A stretch of DNA of 64,000 bases from an uncultured Synergistales bacterium (GCA_905235735.1 CAJOMU010000004.1:62001-126000), one strand, 5' to 3'. Shown: positions 26,027 through 36,387, counted from the first letter of the stretch. Notes: generated from the sequence alone by a model not told the origin. A program made the numbers and translations.

Positions 26027-26283
26027 TAATCCATTACGCTCCTGTAAAAATATCCCCGGTCAATGTCTTTACCTGCCTTTATGTATTCTAGTAAATTTTC
26101 TGCGCGTCTCAACGTCGATTGCAAATGTCTGGGGTTCTTCATCTTTGGTCTTGAAACATTAAATTTGTCTGGCCGGATTAACTTCACTCTGCCGTTTGAA
26201 TCAAAACCTGCAACTACATATTCAAGCCCGGTATCTTTGCCTTGCCTTGAGATTACTACCTGGCCTATCTCGAACTCTGCCAT
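26026..26283 (-). CDS. KOW-domain RNA-binding protein
   Basis: This is an 85-residue protein of the L14e/KOW-like type that many Gram-positive-type operons carry between map and infA. The KOW-like start is [21 protein letters not shown]. It is basic and probably binds RNA or ribosomes; no precise role is established that I can name. It overlaps map by 19 bases and infA by one. Confidence 0.8.
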   Translation of the reverse strand: MAEFEIGQVVISRQGKDTGLEYVVAGFDSNGRVKLIRPDKFNVSRPKMKNPRHLQSTLRRAENLLEYIKAGKDIDRGYFYRSVMD

Positions 26284-27044
26284 TTGGTTAAAATCTCAGG
26301 CCCGTCGTCAAGGATTACAATCGAGCGTTCAAAATGTGCGGCATCGGAACCGTCAGCTGTCGTAACAGTCCAGCCATTAGCATCAGTGTTCACATCTTCG
26401 CGCCCGGACATAATCATAGGCTCAATTGCTATTGTCATGCCTGCCTTTAGCGTCATACCCTGTCCTGCCTTACCGTAATTCGGTATCTGCGGAGCTTCAT
26501 GCATCTTCTTTCCGATTCCGTGTCCTGTGTAGTCCCGAACGATTCCATATCCCAGAGGCTTAACGTAACTCTCAACTGCATAGCCTATATCGCCGAGTGT
26601 ATTTCCCTTCACAGCTTTGGCTATTGCCCTGTTCAATGAATCCTCTGTAACTTCAAGAAGATGTTTTCGTTCTTCACTTATACTTCCGACGGGGTAAGTG
26701 CACGCAGCATCACCGCAGTAACCGTTCACATAAGCTCCGACATCTATGCTGATAATATCGCCTTCCTGAAGTATTCGGTTGAAATCAGGAATTCCGTGAA
26801 CAACTTCCTCATTGACTGAGGCGCATATAGTTCCCGGAAACGGTGTGAATCCGAAGCCTGGCTTATAGTTCTTGAATGCGGGTATGCCGTTATTAGCGCG
26901 TATGTGTTCTTCCGCGAGCCTGTCTAATTCACCTGTTGAGATGCCAGGACGCACAGCCTCACGCATTATGTCTAACACTTCAGCTGTAACACGTCCTGCG
27001 ATTCTCATTAACTCTATTTCGTCAGCGGTCTTAATTTTTATCAT
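26265..27044 (-). CDS. map: Methionine aminopeptidase type I
   Basis: Map removes the initiator methionine from new proteins. It has 259 residues. The metal ligands fit D in SIDVGAYVNG and GDAACTYPVG, H in DYTGHGIGKKMHE, and the glutamates in AIEPM and HFERSI. Its start overlaps the adk end by 14 bases, part of the usual secY-adk-map-infA order. Confidence 0.97.
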   Translation of the reverse strand: MIKIKTADEIELMRIAGRVTAEVLDIMREAVRPGISTGELDRLAEEHIRANNGIPAFKNYKPGFGFTPFPGTICASVNEEVVHGIPDFNRILQEGDIISIDVGAYVNGYCGDAACTYPVGSISEERKHLLEVTEDSLNRAIAKAVKGNTLGDIGYAVESYVKPLGYGIVRDYTGHGIGKKMHEAPQIPNYGKAGQGMTLKAGMTIAIEPMIMSGREDVNTDANGWTVTTADGSDAAHFERSIVILDDGPEILTKWQSSR

Positions 27045-27651
27045 GGCTCAGTAGTCCGATGACACGTTCAAAAATTTCTTCGGGCATTCCAGTTGCATCG
27101 ACTTCAAGCAAAAGTTTTCTTGCCTTATAAAATTCTATGAGTGCTTCTGTCTGTTCATGAAAAACTTTAAGGCGGCTTCTGATTGTCTCTTCATTATCAT
27201 CTGCTCGTCTGTAGAGTTCTCCTCCGCATGAAGGGCATTTATCGTTGTCCCAGTTCGTGATAGCCCCGCATGAACGGCAAACAGCGCGGTTAAGCAATCT
27301 CTTCACGATGTCATCATCGGAGACCGTGAACATAATAACGCCGTCAATTTTCGTCTTACTTTCGAGGAATTCTGCCTGCTTCACTGTTCTAGGGAAGCCG
27401 TCAAGCATGAATCCCTCATCAGGTTTGAGTGAATCGAGACGTTCACCTATCATCTGCATCACAACTTCATCGGGAACAAGTTCGCCTTTGTCCATGTATT
27501 TTTTTGCTTCAAGTCCCAAAGGTGTCCCTTGATTCAAATTATGCCTGAGAATATCACCCGTTGAAATGTGAGCGAGACCATGACGTTCTTTAAGGAAAAC
27601 GGCCTGAGTACCTTTACCGGCACCAGGCGCACCTAACAATACTAACTTCAT
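27031..27651 (-). CDS. adk: Adenylate kinase
   Basis: Adk interconverts ATP plus AMP and two ADP. The 206-residue protein has the P-loop GAPGAGKGTQ at 7-16, the AMP site DGFPRT and the lid arginine-rich region. The lid carries four cysteines (CRSC and CPSC), the zinc-binding long-lid form seen in Gram-positive bacteria and several other phyla. Confidence 0.97.
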   Translation of the reverse strand: MKLVLLGAPGAGKGTQAVFLKERHGLAHISTGDILRHNLNQGTPLGLEAKKYMDKGELVPDEVVMQMIGERLDSLKPDEGFMLDGFPRTVKQAEFLESKTKIDGVIMFTVSDDDIVKRLLNRAVCRSCGAITNWDNDKCPSCGGELYRRADDNEETIRSRLKVFHEQTEALIEFYKARKLLLEVDATGMPEEIFERVIGLLSHDKN

Positions 27652-27653
27652 GA

Positions 27654-28958
27654 TTAACCTCTCAACAGACCACGCGAACGACCGCCGCCGGATTTCTTCA
27701 GTATGCCGTCATAATGCCGCATGAGTAACTGTGCTTCAATCTGGTTGATCGTGTCTATTGCAACTCCGACAACGATTAGTACCGCAGTTCCGCCGAAATA
27801 GAAGCTGCGAACGTTCAAGACTGACGACATAATATTCGGAATCAATGCAACGATTGCTAAGAACACGCCGCCTCCGAGTGTTATGCGTTCCATTACGCGC
27901 GTAATGTAATCCGATGTAGGTTGTCCTGGTCTTATGCCGAGAATGAATCCTCCGTACTTCTTCATGTTGTTGGCTATGTCTGTTGGGTTAAAGACGACTG
28001 CCGTATAGAAATACGAAAAGAAAATAATCAGGGCAATGTTGCAGAGAATATAAAATACGCTGTTCGGAGCAAACAAATTGCTGAAGAATCTTCCCACAGA
28101 ACTATCACTGAAATAATTTGCGATTGTATACGGGAATATTAAGAGTGAACTTGCAAAAATTATCGGGATAACTCCTGCCTGATTCACTTTCAGAGGGATA
28201 AATGTGCTCTGTCCTCCGTAAATCTTATTCCCAACTACTCGCTTTGCATACTGAACGGGAAGTCTTCTCTGCCCTTCCTGAAGCATAATGCATCCTGCAA
28301 CAACGACAACCATTAATACGATTCCGAGCAATAATGCAATCACGCTCAGTGAACCCAGTCTGACCATGCTCCATGTCTGAAGTATTGCCTCTGGGATTCT
28401 CGCAACGATACCGGCAAAGATTAACAGTGAAATTCCGTTGCCTATACCGTGATCTGTGAGTTCCTCGCCTAACCACATGACCGCCATTGAACCCGCAACC
28501 AGTGTCAGAACGACTAAAATCCATTCGAGAACACCGACCTGCATGATTCCGAGACTGCGAAGCCATGCCGTCATACCTACTGCCTGAACGACTGCGAATA
28601 TGACCGCTCCGTAACGTGTCCATTGAGTTATCTTTTTATGACCGTCAGCTGAATCCTTCTGTAACTTCTCCAAGTACGGGAAAATTACTACGAGTAACTG
28701 CATGACGATGCTTGAGTTGATGTACGGAGCAACACCCAGCGAGAATATTCCGAAACGGCTCAAAGCTCCCCCTGAAAATAGATTCAGGAAGTCCATAACG
28801 CCGCCGCCTGTATTGAATAAATTTGCCATAGCAGCACGGTCAACGCCTGGACTGGGGATGTAAGCTCCCAGTCTGAAGATGAACAGAATGAATATCGTGA
28901 AGAATATTCTGCGCTTCAGATCCGGCAGCCTGAAAATATCACCCAGAGACCCGAACAT
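27654..28958 (-). CDS. secY: Protein translocase subunit SecY
   Basis: SecY is the channel of the general secretion pathway. The 434-residue protein has about ten membrane segments, with FRLGAYIPSPGVD and YINSSIVMQLL near the N-terminus and GQSTFIPLKVNQAGVIPIIFASS in the middle. It follows rplO in the spc operon, as in most bacteria. Confidence 0.98.
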   Translation of the reverse strand: MFGSLGDIFRLPDLKRRIFFTIFILFIFRLGAYIPSPGVDRAAMANLFNTGGGVMDFLNLFSGGALSRFGIFSLGVAPYINSSIVMQLLVVIFPYLEKLQKDSADGHKKITQWTRYGAVIFAVVQAVGMTAWLRSLGIMQVGVLEWILVVLTLVAGSMAVMWLGEELTDHGIGNGISLLIFAGIVARIPEAILQTWSMVRLGSLSVIALLLGIVLMVVVVAGCIMLQEGQRRLPVQYAKRVVGNKIYGGQSTFIPLKVNQAGVIPIIFASSLLIFPYTIANYFSDSSVGRFFSNLFAPNSVFYILCNIALIIFFSYFYTAVVFNPTDIANNMKKYGGFILGIRPGQPTSDYITRVMERITLGGGVFLAIVALIPNIMSSVLNVRSFYFGGTAVLIVVGVAIDTINQIEAQLLMRHYDGILKKSGGGRSRGLLRG

Positions 28959-29407
28959 CAGATTACCTCATGAGTTCCGCCGGCAGACTCAATTTTTTTC
29001 ACGGCTTCTTCGCTGAATGCACTTGCTTTTATTTTAAGGGACTTGTTGAGTTCTCCGTTGGCTAAAATCTTCACAGGAATGTTCTTTTTACGAATCACTC
29101 TTGCCTCGAACATGATTTCGGGATTGACTTCATCGCCAGCTTTGAACTTCTTATCGAGAACATCAAGATTAACAACCTGAAAGACTTTCGCAAATCTCGC
29201 ATTATTGAAGCCTCTCTTAGGTGTGCGTCTCGTTAAAGGCATCTGTCCTCCCTCGAAACCCGGACGAACTCCGCCTCCAGTTCTTGATTTGTCGCCTTTA
29301 TGACCTTTGCCTGCTGTTTTGCCTTTGCCGCTTCCAGGCCCTTGACCAAGACGTTTATTCTTGTGTGTTGAGCCTTCTGCGGGATGCAAATCATGTAACG
29401 TTATCAT
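28958..29407 (-). CDS. rplO: 50S ribosomal protein L15
   Basis: L15 is a late-assembling core protein of the large subunit. It has 149 residues from the ATG at 29407, six bases after GGGAGGT and overlapping the rpmD stop as ATGA. HDLHPAEGSTHKNKRLGQG and RPGFEGGQMPLTRRTPKRG are typical. An ATG at 29422 lies in the ribosome site and is not used in my view. Confidence 0.97.
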   Translation of the reverse strand: MITLHDLHPAEGSTHKNKRLGQGPGSGKGKTAGKGHKGDKSRTGGGVRPGFEGGQMPLTRRTPKRGFNNARFAKVFQVVNLDVLDKKFKAGDEVNPEIMFEARVIRKKNIPVKILANGELNKSLKIKASAFSEEAVKKIESAGGTHEVI

Positions 29408-29586
29408 TCTACAACCTCCCATTTAACCAGATGACGCACGTGATTTATCATTCCGCGTATCTGCGGTGTATCTTCGTGTTCAACTTCGGAGTTCAATTTC
29501 TTGAATCCAAGTGCCTTAATCGTGCGTTTCTGCCTTTCGGGGAAAGCTATTGCGCTCTTGATCCACTTTGCTTTTATCCTGGCCAT
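29404..29586 (-). CDS. rpmD: 50S ribosomal protein L30
   Basis: This is a 60-residue large-subunit protein beginning MARIKAKWIKSAIAF. The ATG at 29586 has GGAGAG eight bases upstream. TIKALGFKKLN and TPQIRGMINHVRHLV match the family. It lies between rpsE and rplO. Confidence 0.93.
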   Translation of the reverse strand: MARIKAKWIKSAIAFPERQKRTIKALGFKKLNSEVEHEDTPQIRGMINHVRHLVKWEVVE

Positions 29587-29591
29587 GTGAA

Positions 29592-30134
29592 TCACTCTCC
29601 AATTACTGCTGCTTCTTCAGGAGCAGTTTCTTCATTCGTCTCTTCACCTGAAAGCCCTCTGAGTTTCATTATCTCATCTGCTGTTCGGGTTATCTTTATG
29701 GCCTCAAGAGTAGCGTGTGCAACGTTGATTGCGTTTGATGTTCTGCCTGTAACTTTCGTAACAACGTCCTTCACTCCGCCAAGTTCCATTATTGCACGGA
29801 CAACTCCGCCTGCAATAACTCCTGTTCCATCTGGGGACGGCTTGAGCAAAACTCTTGCTGCACCGAACTCACCGACTACAGGATGAGGAATCGTATTGCC
29901 TGCATGACGGACTTCGACCATATTCTTCTTGGCCTTATCGATTCCTTTTCTGACTGCTTCAGCTATTTCTTTTGCCTTGCCTATTCCTGTTCCGACCTGA
30001 GAGTTTCCGTCTCCGACCACAACAAGAACTGCGAACCTGAATCTCTTTCCGCCTTTTACAACTTTACTTACGCGGTTAATCGCTACTACGCGTTCCTGAA
30101 ATTCTGGTGCTTCTGTATCATTTCTTCTAGGCAT
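29592..30134 (-). CDS. rpsE: 30S ribosomal protein S5
   Basis: S5 shapes the mRNA entry channel and decoding fidelity. I use the ATG at 30134 (MPRRNDTEAPEFQ), just after the rplR stop; the frame is open further into rplR. The 180-residue protein has VAINRVSKVVKGGKRFRF, VGTGIGKAKEI and VLLKPSPDGTGVIAGG. The C-terminus is slightly extended and Glu/Ala-rich. Confidence 0.96.
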   Translation of the reverse strand: MPRRNDTEAPEFQERVVAINRVSKVVKGGKRFRFAVLVVVGDGNSQVGTGIGKAKEIAEAVRKGIDKAKKNMVEVRHAGNTIPHPVVGEFGAARVLLKPSPDGTGVIAGGVVRAIMELGGVKDVVTKVTGRTSNAINVAHATLEAIKITRTADEIMKLRGLSGEETNEETAPEEAAVIGE

Positions 30135-30135
30135 C

Positions 30136-30501
30136 TTAGAACACAAGCCCTCCTTCACGAGCAGCATCAGCCACTGCCATAACTTTCCCTAAATACGCGT
30201 GGCCTCCTCTGTCGAACACTACCGTGCTTATTCCTTTGGCCTTTGCACGTTCCGCTATCGTCTTTCCGATAACTTTTGCGGCTTCTATGTTGCAGCTTCC
30301 CTTGAGTTCCGGCTGTAATGCCTTCTCTAATGTTGAAGCTGATACGAGAGTGTGCCCTTTCTCATCATCAATGACCTGAACGTAAATATTCTTCAGGCTT
30401 CTGAACACACAAAGGCGGGGTTTCTCTGCTGTACCCGAAAGAGTACGGCGGAGTCTCTCATGCCTTATAACGCGCATATCATTTCTGCTTTTCTTCTTCA
30501 T
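30136..30501 (-). CDS. rplR: 50S ribosomal protein L18
   Basis: L18 binds 5S rRNA in the central protuberance. The 121-residue protein has [31 protein letters not shown] and a final [11 protein letters not shown]. Confidence 0.98.
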   Translation of the reverse strand: MKKKSRNDMRVIRHERLRRTLSGTAEKPRLCVFRSLKNIYVQVIDDEKGHTLVSASTLEKALQPELKGSCNIEAAKVIGKTIAERAKAKGISTVVFDRGGHAYLGKVMAVADAAREGGLVF

Positions 30502-30507
30502 CTTAGT

Positions 30508-31047
30508 TTACTTCGCCCCAGTCTTACCGGCTTTACGGATTATGTATTCATTCTCGAACTTGATACCTTTTCCGTGATAAGGCTCCGGCGGTCTGAATTC
30601 CTTAATGAGGGCACATGTCTGCCCAACGAGTTCCTTGTCGATTCCCCTGACGTGAAACTTAATCGGGTTCTCAACAACTATCTCTATTCCTTCGGGAGGC
30701 GTGAACTCTATCGGATGTGAATAACCGAGATTCATCACGAGCTTCTTTCCCTGAAGTGCTGCACGCCAGCCTACTCCGACAATCTCCATTGTCTTTGAGA
30801 ATCCTGCTGTTACTCCCGTTACCATGTTTGCGATTAATGCTCTGGTCATTCCGTGCCACGCTTTAGTCTGCTTCTCTTCGTTAGAGCGTGAGACTTTGAC
30901 TTCTGAGCCTTCAATATCAACATTGATACCGGGCATTAACTTTGCGTGAAGTTCACCTTTCGGGCCTTTCACTACGATGTCATTTCCTTTGAGTTCAACG
31001 CTTGCACCTTTTGCGATTTCCACTGCTTTGCGTCCAATACGAGACAT
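30508..31047 (-). CDS. rplF: 50S ribosomal protein L6
   Basis: L6 lies near the factor-binding site. The 179-residue protein begins MSRIGRKAVEI and has VKGPKGELHAKLMPG, two L6 folds and a C-terminal FRPPEPYHGKGIKFENE motif. Confidence 0.98.
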   Translation of the reverse strand: MSRIGRKAVEIAKGASVELKGNDIVVKGPKGELHAKLMPGINVDIEGSEVKVSRSNEEKQTKAWHGMTRALIANMVTGVTAGFSKTMEIVGVGWRAALQGKKLVMNLGYSHPIEFTPPEGIEIVVENPIKFHVRGIDKELVGQTCALIKEFRPPEPYHGKGIKFENEYIIRKAGKTGAK

Positions 31048-31063
31048 GATTTATTCTCTCCTC

Positions 31064-31468
31064 CTACCAGACATAGCAGAGAACTTCTCCGCCTAGACCA
31101 AGTTTATTGGCTTCTGCGCTGGTCTTCAAACCCTTTGACGTTGATAGAATTGCGAGACCTAATCCGCCCATTACAACGGGTAATTTGTCGCGGCCTACAT
31201 AAATTCTTCGTCCTGGTTTGCTGATCCTTCTAAGTCCCTGAATAACTCTCTCACGATGTGATCCGTATGATAAATAAATTCTTATCTCTGTATATGGTTT
31301 ATCGGGATCAGTTATCATTCTGAAATTTCTTATATAGCCTTCATCCTTTAATATTCTGGCTAAGGCTAATTTCATTTTGCTCGAAGGAACATCAACGCTC
31401 TCTGAATAAATCATATTGGCATTGCGTATCCTCGTGAGCATATCTGCAACAGGGTCATTTACGTACAA
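31064..31468 (-). CDS. rpsH: 30S ribosomal protein S8
   Basis: S8 is a primary 16S rRNA binder and, in other bacteria, a translational repressor of the spc operon. The 134-residue protein has [24 protein letters not shown] and a C-terminal [11 protein letters not shown]. Confidence 0.98.
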   Translation of the reverse strand: MYVNDPVADMLTRIRNANMIYSESVDVPSSKMKLALARILKDEGYIRNFRMITDPDKPYTEIRIYLSYGSHRERVIQGLRRISKPGRRIYVGRDKLPVVMGGLGLAILSTSKGLKTSAEANKLGLGGEVLCYVW

Positions 31469-31481
31469 CTTGATTTACCCC

Positions 31482-31667
31482 CTACCAGCTTGATTTGACA
31501 ACGCCGGGAAATACTCCCTCACGTGCCATTTTTCTGAAGCAGCAGCGGCACATATCGAACATTCTGATGTATCCGTGAATACGACCGCATAACGGACATC
31601 TGTTATGTTGTCTTGTGCTGAATTTCGGGGTGAGTGTTGCTTTGTATCTCAGTGCTTTTCTTGCCAT
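31482..31667 (-). CDS. rpsN: 30S ribosomal protein S14, zinc type
   Basis: This is the 61-residue zinc-binding form: CPLC and CRCC supply the four ligands, with [17 protein letters not shown] and [11 protein letters not shown] as hallmarks. Confidence 0.98.
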   Translation of the reverse strand: MARKALRYKATLTPKFSTRQHNRCPLCGRIHGYIRMFDMCRCCFRKMAREGVFPGVVKSSW

Positions 31668-31676
31668 TTTTCTCCG

Positions 31677-32240
31677 TTACACCCCCTGATTACTCGTTCT
31701 GAACGGCATTCCTAGTCCCTTCAGCAATGCGAATGCTTCTTCATCACTCTTAGCTGTCGTTACTATTGAGACGTTCATACCTCTTGATCTGATTACCTTA
31801 TCGTAGCTTATCTCCGGGAAGATTAACTGCTCGCGTAAACCTAAATTATAATTTCCGCGGCCATCGAATCCCTTCCTTGTTATTCCCTGAAAATCTTTAA
31901 TTGCAGGAAGAGCAAGCGAAATAAGCCTGTCAAGAAACTCCCACATCTTTGCACCCCTGAGCGTTACTGCACATGCAACCGGCATATTCTGACGCACTTT
32001 GAATCCTGCGATTGATTTCTTTGCGCGTTTCAGTAACGGCTGCTGTCCTGTAATTGCTCTGAGTTCATTGATTGCCGCGTCCATGAATTTAATATCGAGC
32101 TTTGCATCACCAACACCAATATTGACGACTACCTTCTCGATTTTAGGAAGCTGCATAACGTTTTTATATCCGAACTCGCGCATCATTGCAGGAGATACTT
32201 CGCTTTTATATTTTTCAAGCATTCTCGGTGTCATTGCCAT
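31677..32240 (-). CDS. rplE: 50S ribosomal protein L5
   Basis: L5 binds 5S rRNA and contacts the P-site tRNA. The 187-residue protein has [35 protein letters not shown], and [20 protein letters not shown]. Confidence 0.98.
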   Translation of the reverse strand: MAMTPRMLEKYKSEVSPAMMREFGYKNVMQLPKIEKVVVNIGVGDAKLDIKFMDAAINELRAITGQQPLLKRAKKSIAGFKVRQNMPVACAVTLRGAKMWEFLDRLISLALPAIKDFQGITRKGFDGRGNYNLGLREQLIFPEISYDKVIRSRGMNVSIVTTAKSDEEAFALLKGLGMPFRTSNQGV

Positions 32241-32243
32241 AGT

Positions 32244-32573
32244 TTAAAGTCCTCCGCGATCTATAATCTCTCCGCACTTTTTGCAGACGCGGACTTTCTT
32301 CCCATTCTCAAGGAAAGATGCACCGACTCTTGTAGCCTTCCCGCACTGAGGGCACACTAACATAGCCTTGCTTGCGTATATCGGAGCTTCCTGCTTGATT
32401 ATTCCTGACTGAGGATTATTCTGCGAGGGCTTTACATGACGTGAAACCATATTAACGCCTTCAACAACAATCAGATCTCTCTCAGGTATACGGCGAATGA
32501 TTTTGCCTTCTTTGCCCTTATCTTTTCCGGTGATTACTTTCACTCGGTCATTCTTCTTTAATCTTACTGACAT
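32244..32573 (-). CDS. rplX: 50S ribosomal protein L24
   Basis: L24 starts large-subunit assembly. The 109-residue protein has the KOW motif [30 protein letters not shown] and a C-terminal part with four cysteines (CPQC, CKKC) that could bind zinc. Confidence 0.97.
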   Translation of the reverse strand: MSVRLKKNDRVKVITGKDKGKEGKIIRRIPERDLIVVEGVNMVSRHVKPSQNNPQSGIIKQEAPIYASKAMLVCPQCGKATRVGASFLENGKKVRVCKKCGEIIDRGGL

Positions 32574-32585
32574 GATTTTTTTCTC

Positions 32586-32954
32586 CTACACGACTTCAGG
32601 AGCCAGCGATAATATACGCATGTACTTCTTAGCTCTGAGTTCACGACCTACAGGCCCGAATATACGAGTTCCTCTAGGCTCACCGTTTGCATCAATCAGA
32701 ACAGCAGCGTTGTCATCGAATCTTACATACGTACCATCACGTCTGCGGACTTCTTTCTTCGTGCGAACTATGACGGCCTTCACTACACTGCCCTTCGGAA
32801 TGTTGCTGTTGGGAATTGCTTCACGCACTGACGCAACGATGACATCACCGATTGTGCCGTAACGTCTCTTGCTGCCTCCCATAACCTGAATGCAGAATAA
32901 TTTTCTTGCTCCTGAATTATCAGCGACGTTCAAGACAGTTGTTAGCTGAATCAT
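32586..32954 (-). CDS. rplN: 50S ribosomal protein L14
   Basis: L14 forms an inter-subunit bridge and the RsfS docking site. The 122-residue protein begins [19 protein letters not shown] and has [11 protein letters not shown] and ILSLAPEVV at the end. Confidence 0.98.
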   Translation of the reverse strand: MIQLTTVLNVADNSGARKLFCIQVMGGSKRRYGTIGDVIVASVREAIPNSNIPKGSVVKAVIVRTKKEVRRRDGTYVRFDDNAAVLIDANGEPRGTRIFGPVGRELRAKKYMRILSLAPEVV

Positions 32955-33251
32955 TTACTCCTGAACCTCCTCTGATACTTTCTCAAGTGTCTCATCTGTA
33001 CCGAACACAGGTGCACGTCTCGTTACTTCAAGAAGTTCCCAGCGTTTAGTTTTGCTGAGAGGTCTTGTTTCACGAATGCGAACTTCATCACCCATACGGC
33101 ATGTGTTCTCTGCATCATGAGCCACGTACTTTTTTGCACGCTTGATTCTCTTTCCATATAACGGATGCTCGGCCATTCGCTCAACACGGACTACTATTGT
33201 CTTGTCCATCTTGTTGCTTACGACTATTCCCGTTCTTACTTTACTCGGCAT
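32955..33251 (-). CDS. rpsQ: 30S ribosomal protein S17
   Basis: S17 is a primary 16S rRNA binder. I start it at the ATG at 33251 ([18 protein letters not shown]), which overlaps the end of rpmC; 98 residues. [19 protein letters not shown] is the family core. It has a somewhat long acidic C-terminus. Confidence 0.96.
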   Translation of the reverse strand: MPSKVRTGIVVSNKMDKTIVVRVERMAEHPLYGKRIKRAKKYVAHDAENTCRMGDEVRIRETRPLSKTKRWELLEVTRRAPVFGTDETLEKVSEEVQE

Positions 33252-33468
33252 TGTCTGCTTCCTTTTCTGCAACTGCCTTCTCAGTCGCTATCGTTAAGAG
33301 CCTTGCAATAGTCTTTTTGACTTCACGAATACGGCTCGTGTTCTTTAAATGCCCGACAGCATTCTGAAAACGCAGATTGAATAATTCTGTCTTATACTCC
33401 TTAATCTTTCCGGCTAACTCTTCTCTCGTAAGTTCACGGAGTTTTTCCGGCTTCACGCTCGCGTCCAT
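33241..33468 (-). CDS. rpmC: 50S ribosomal protein L29
   Basis: L29 sits at the tunnel exit. The 75-residue protein starts at the ATG at 33468, just after the rplP stop; the frame extends far into rplP but that part is not L29-like. [15 protein letters not shown] and [24 protein letters not shown] are typical. Confidence 0.95.
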   Translation of the reverse strand: MDASVKPEKLRELTREELAGKIKEYKTELFNLRFQNAVGHLKNTSRIREVKKTIARLLTIATEKAVAEKEADNAE

Positions 33469-33472
33469 CAGG

Positions 33473-33889
33473 CTAATCACTCCCTCCGCTGCGCACCATG
33501 CGAACCTTAACGGGCAGTTTATGTGATGCTGTCCTGAAGGCTTCCTGTGCGAGATCTTCGCTGATACCAGAGAACTCGAACAATACACGGCCTCTCTTTA
33601 CGGCGGCTACCCAGAACTCCGGCGCACCTTTACCTTTTCCCATTCTTGTTTCAAGGGGCTTCTTTGTATACGGTCTATCGGGGAACACACGTATCCAAAT
33701 TTTTCCGCCTTTCTTCATCTTTCGTGATATTGCTACACGAGTTGCCTCAATTTGTCTGGCAGTGAGCCAAACGTTTTCGAGTGCCTGTATACCATAATCA
33801 CCGAATGATACTTCTGTGCCTCCCTTAGAGATTCCTCTTAACGGAGACCTGTGAGACTTGCGGAATTTTACTCGGCTTGGCATTAACAT
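33473..33889 (-). CDS. rplP: 50S ribosomal protein L16
   Basis: L16 is needed for A-site tRNA binding. The 138-residue protein begins [14 protein letters not shown], the usual L16 start, and has [22 protein letters not shown] and [21 protein letters not shown]. Confidence 0.98.
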   Translation of the reverse strand: MLMPSRVKFRKSHRSPLRGISKGGTEVSFGDYGIQALENVWLTARQIEATRVAISRKMKKGGKIWIRVFPDRPYTKKPLETRMGKGKGAPEFWVAAVKRGRVLFEFSGISEDLAQEAFRTASHKLPVKVRMVRSGGSD

Positions 33890-33895
33890 GATTCA

Positions 33896-34582
33896 CTATG
33901 CCCCCTTATTCGCTGGCCTGTTACGCGCAGTACGTGTAGGTGCCTGAGCTTTTTTCTCATTCTCGCGGTCTCTGTATATCCAAACCTTGCAGCCTATTAC
34001 ACCGTACATTGTTACAGCCTCTGCAAATCCGTAATCAATATCAGCTCTGATTGTCGAAAGCGGTAACTGACCTTCGTTGTACCATTCAGTACGAGCGATT
34101 TCTGCTCCGCCTAAACGACCTGCAACCTGTGCTTTGATTCCCTTTACGCCTGCCTTAGTTGCGCGGAAGATTGCCTGCTTCATTGCGCGTCTGAAAGATA
34201 CTCTGCGTTCAAGTGAGCTTGCGATTCCTTCTGCTACAAGCTGGGCTTCAACATCAGGATTATTTATCTCATGAACGTTTACCATGACCTTTCCGCCGGT
34301 TATCGCCTGAAGTTCATTCTTGATGTTCTGAATCTCATTGCCGCCTTTGCCGATTACGACACCAGGACGAGCAGTGAAGATAGTAAACCTTACGACAGGC
34401 CCGACACGCTCAATGTCTATACGGGAAATGCCTGCGCCTTCCCATTTCTTCATTATGTACTTACGCAGCTTTATATCTTCGTGTAACTTCTTTGCGTAAT
34501 TCTTTTTGTCCGCATACCATCTCGCCTGCCATTCGCTTGACACTCCGAGACGATAGCCTACTGGGTGAACTTTCTGTCCCAT
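33896..34582 (-). CDS. rpsC: 30S ribosomal protein S3
   Basis: S3 lines the mRNA entry tunnel. The start is the ATG at 34582 (MGQKVHPVGYRLGV), preceded by AGGAGG; 228 residues. The KH domain is seen as RPGVVIGKGGNEIQNIK, and the C-terminal domain as VAGRLGGAEIARTEWY. The extreme C-terminus is basic (ARNRPANKGA). Confidence 0.97.
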   Translation of the reverse strand: MGQKVHPVGYRLGVSSEWQARWYADKKNYAKKLHEDIKLRKYIMKKWEGAGISRIDIERVGPVVRFTIFTARPGVVIGKGGNEIQNIKNELQAITGGKVMVNVHEINNPDVEAQLVAEGIASSLERRVSFRRAMKQAIFRATKAGVKGIKAQVAGRLGGAEIARTEWYNEGQLPLSTIRADIDYGFAEAVTMYGVIGCKVWIYRDRENEKKAQAPTRTARNRPANKGA

Positions 34583-34598
34583 TCTGAAAATTTTCCTC

Positions 34599-34946
34599 CT
34601 ACTGACGTTCGCCGAGAGCAATCACTACATGTGATGTCTTATGCACATACGGATGAGCGCGTCCCATTGAGACTGGTCTGAATCTCTTCATCATAGGGCC
34701 TTGATTTGCATATGCCTCATGAACATAAAGTTTATCGAGATCCATTCCGTAATTATGCTCTGCGTTCGCCATTGCACTATTCAGCACTTTCAATATTATG
34801 CGTGCTGCTTTCTTGTCGCTGAATTTTAATATCACTACGGCGCGTTCTGCACTTTTCCCGCGAATGAGTTCCAAAACCTGACGGACTTTATACGGGGAAA
34901 TTCTTGCGTTTTTCGTCATAGCCTTTGCGGTTTTAATCTCTGCCAT
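34599..34946 (-). CDS. rplV: 50S ribosomal protein L22
   Basis: L22 lines the exit tunnel and its loop is a macrolide-resistance site. The 115-residue protein has ISPYKVRQVLELIRGKS, VLNSAMANAEHNYGMD and PMMKRFRPVSMGRAHP. Confidence 0.98.
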   Translation of the reverse strand: MAEIKTAKAMTKNARISPYKVRQVLELIRGKSAERAVVILKFSDKKAARIILKVLNSAMANAEHNYGMDLDKLYVHEAYANQGPMMKRFRPVSMGRAHPYVHKTSHVVIALGERQ

Positions 34947-34955
34947 GATTTACCC

Positions 34956-35225
34956 CTATTTCTTTTTGTCCTGTCCTGCGTGATGTCCGAACTTCCTCGT
35001 CGGAGCGAACTCACCGAGTTTATGACCTACCATGTTCTCACTTATGTAAACGGGCAGATGCATACGTCCATTGTGCACAGCTATTGTGTGTCCAATCATC
35101 TGAGGCACAACCGTTGAACGTCTCGACCACGTTTTGACCACGTGCTTATTGCCTGAAACGTTCATGTCCTCTATTCTGTCAAGAAGCCTCTGTTCAACAA
35201 AAGGCCCTTTCTTTGTCGAGCGCAT
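34956..35225 (-). CDS. rpsS: 30S ribosomal protein S19
   Basis: S19 sits in the small-subunit head with S13. The 89-residue protein has [32 protein letters not shown] and [17 protein letters not shown]. Confidence 0.98.
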   Translation of the reverse strand: MRSTKKGPFVEQRLLDRIEDMNVSGNKHVVKTWSRRSTVVPQMIGHTIAVHNGRMHLPVYISENMVGHKLGEFAPTRKFGHHAGQDKKK

Positions 35226-35242
35226 TTATTTTTCAGCTCCTT

Positions 35243-36070
35243 TTACTTATCATAACGCCTGCGGATTATCAGCCTGTCTGACGGCTTACGCTTGCGTGTC
35301 TTGTAACCCTTTGCAGGAGTTCCCCAAGGTGAGACAGGGTGCTTATTGGATTTTGATTTTCCTTCACCGCCGCCCATCGGGTGATCTACAGGGTTCATTA
35401 CCATTCCTCTGACTGACGGCCTGCGACCCTTCCAGCGAGTTTTACCAGCCTTGCCGAGAGAGATATTATCGTAATCTTCATTGCCGACCTGTCCGACTGT
35501 GGCCATGCATTCAAGAAGCACAAGACGTAATTCACCGCTCGGCATTCTGATATATGCATACTTTCCCTCTTTGGACATTAACTGCGCTGATGTTCCCGCT
35601 GAACGTACAAGTTTTGCACCGCATCCGGGCTGTAACTCGATGTTATGAATGACCGTACCGACAGGAATATCTTTGAGCTTCAACGCATTGCCGGGAGTTA
35701 TATCGCTCTCAGGGCCTGAATAAATCACATCGCCTACGTTCAAACCTTTGGGAAGAATGATGTATCTCTTCTCGCCGTCTGCATAATTTATCAGTGCGAT
35801 TCTTGCGTTCCTGTTAGGATCATACTCAACTGTCGCTACCTTTCCGGGTATGCCGAGCTTCTCCCGCTTGAAATCTATTATCCTGTATGCGCGCCTGTGT
35901 CCGCCTCCGATATGACGCATGGTGATTCGGCCTGTATTGTTTCTGCCTCCATGCTTTCGGAGCTGAACTACAAGTGAACGTTCTGGTTTATCTGCCGTAA
36001 TATCATCCCTGCTCTGTATCGTCATATGACGACGGCCAGGTGTATACGACTTAAACTGTTTAATTGACAT
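35243..36070 (-). CDS. rplB: 50S ribosomal protein L2
   Basis: L2 is required for subunit joining and peptidyl transfer. The 275-residue protein has [11 protein letters not shown] near the start and the C-terminal signature [20 protein letters not shown], with the conserved histidine. Confidence 0.98.
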   Translation of the reverse strand: MSIKQFKSYTPGRRHMTIQSRDDITADKPERSLVVQLRKHGGRNNTGRITMRHIGGGHRRAYRIIDFKREKLGIPGKVATVEYDPNRNARIALINYADGEKRYIILPKGLNVGDVIYSGPESDITPGNALKLKDIPVGTVIHNIELQPGCGAKLVRSAGTSAQLMSKEGKYAYIRMPSGELRLVLLECMATVGQVGNEDYDNISLGKAGKTRWKGRRPSVRGMVMNPVDHPMGGGEGKSKSNKHPVSPWGTPAKGYKTRKRKPSDRLIIRRRYDK

Positions 36071-36090
36071 CTTGAATTAAATCTCCTGTT

Positions 36091-36387
36091 TTATATCGAA
36101 GCTCCCTCGAAGAACTCTATACGCTGATCCGGCTTCAGTTGTACAATAGCTTTCTTCCATGAACGCGTATAACCCTTCGATGCTCCTCTGCGGCGTAACT
36201 TTCCCTTAACGTTGATTGTGTTCACACCGGCGACCTTCACGTTGAATACTTCTTCAACTGCATCACGAATCTGAATCTTGTTCGCACTCTTGTGAACTTC
36301 AAACGTGTACTTATTCAGTGCCATTAATGAACTTGTCTTCTCCGTAATAATCGGTCGAATGATAATGTCATGAGCAGTTAGATTCAT
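36091..36387 (-). CDS. rplW: 50S ribosomal protein L23
   Basis: L23 is the docking site for trigger factor and SRP at the tunnel exit. The 98-residue protein has DIIIRPIITEKTSSLMAL and YTFEVHKSANKIQIRDAVE. Its start overlaps the rplD stop by four bases. Confidence 0.97.
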   Translation of the reverse strand: MNLTAHDIIIRPIITEKTSSLMALNKYTFEVHKSANKIQIRDAVEEVFNVKVAGVNTINVKGKLRRRGASKGYTRSWKKAIVQLKPDQRIEFFEGASI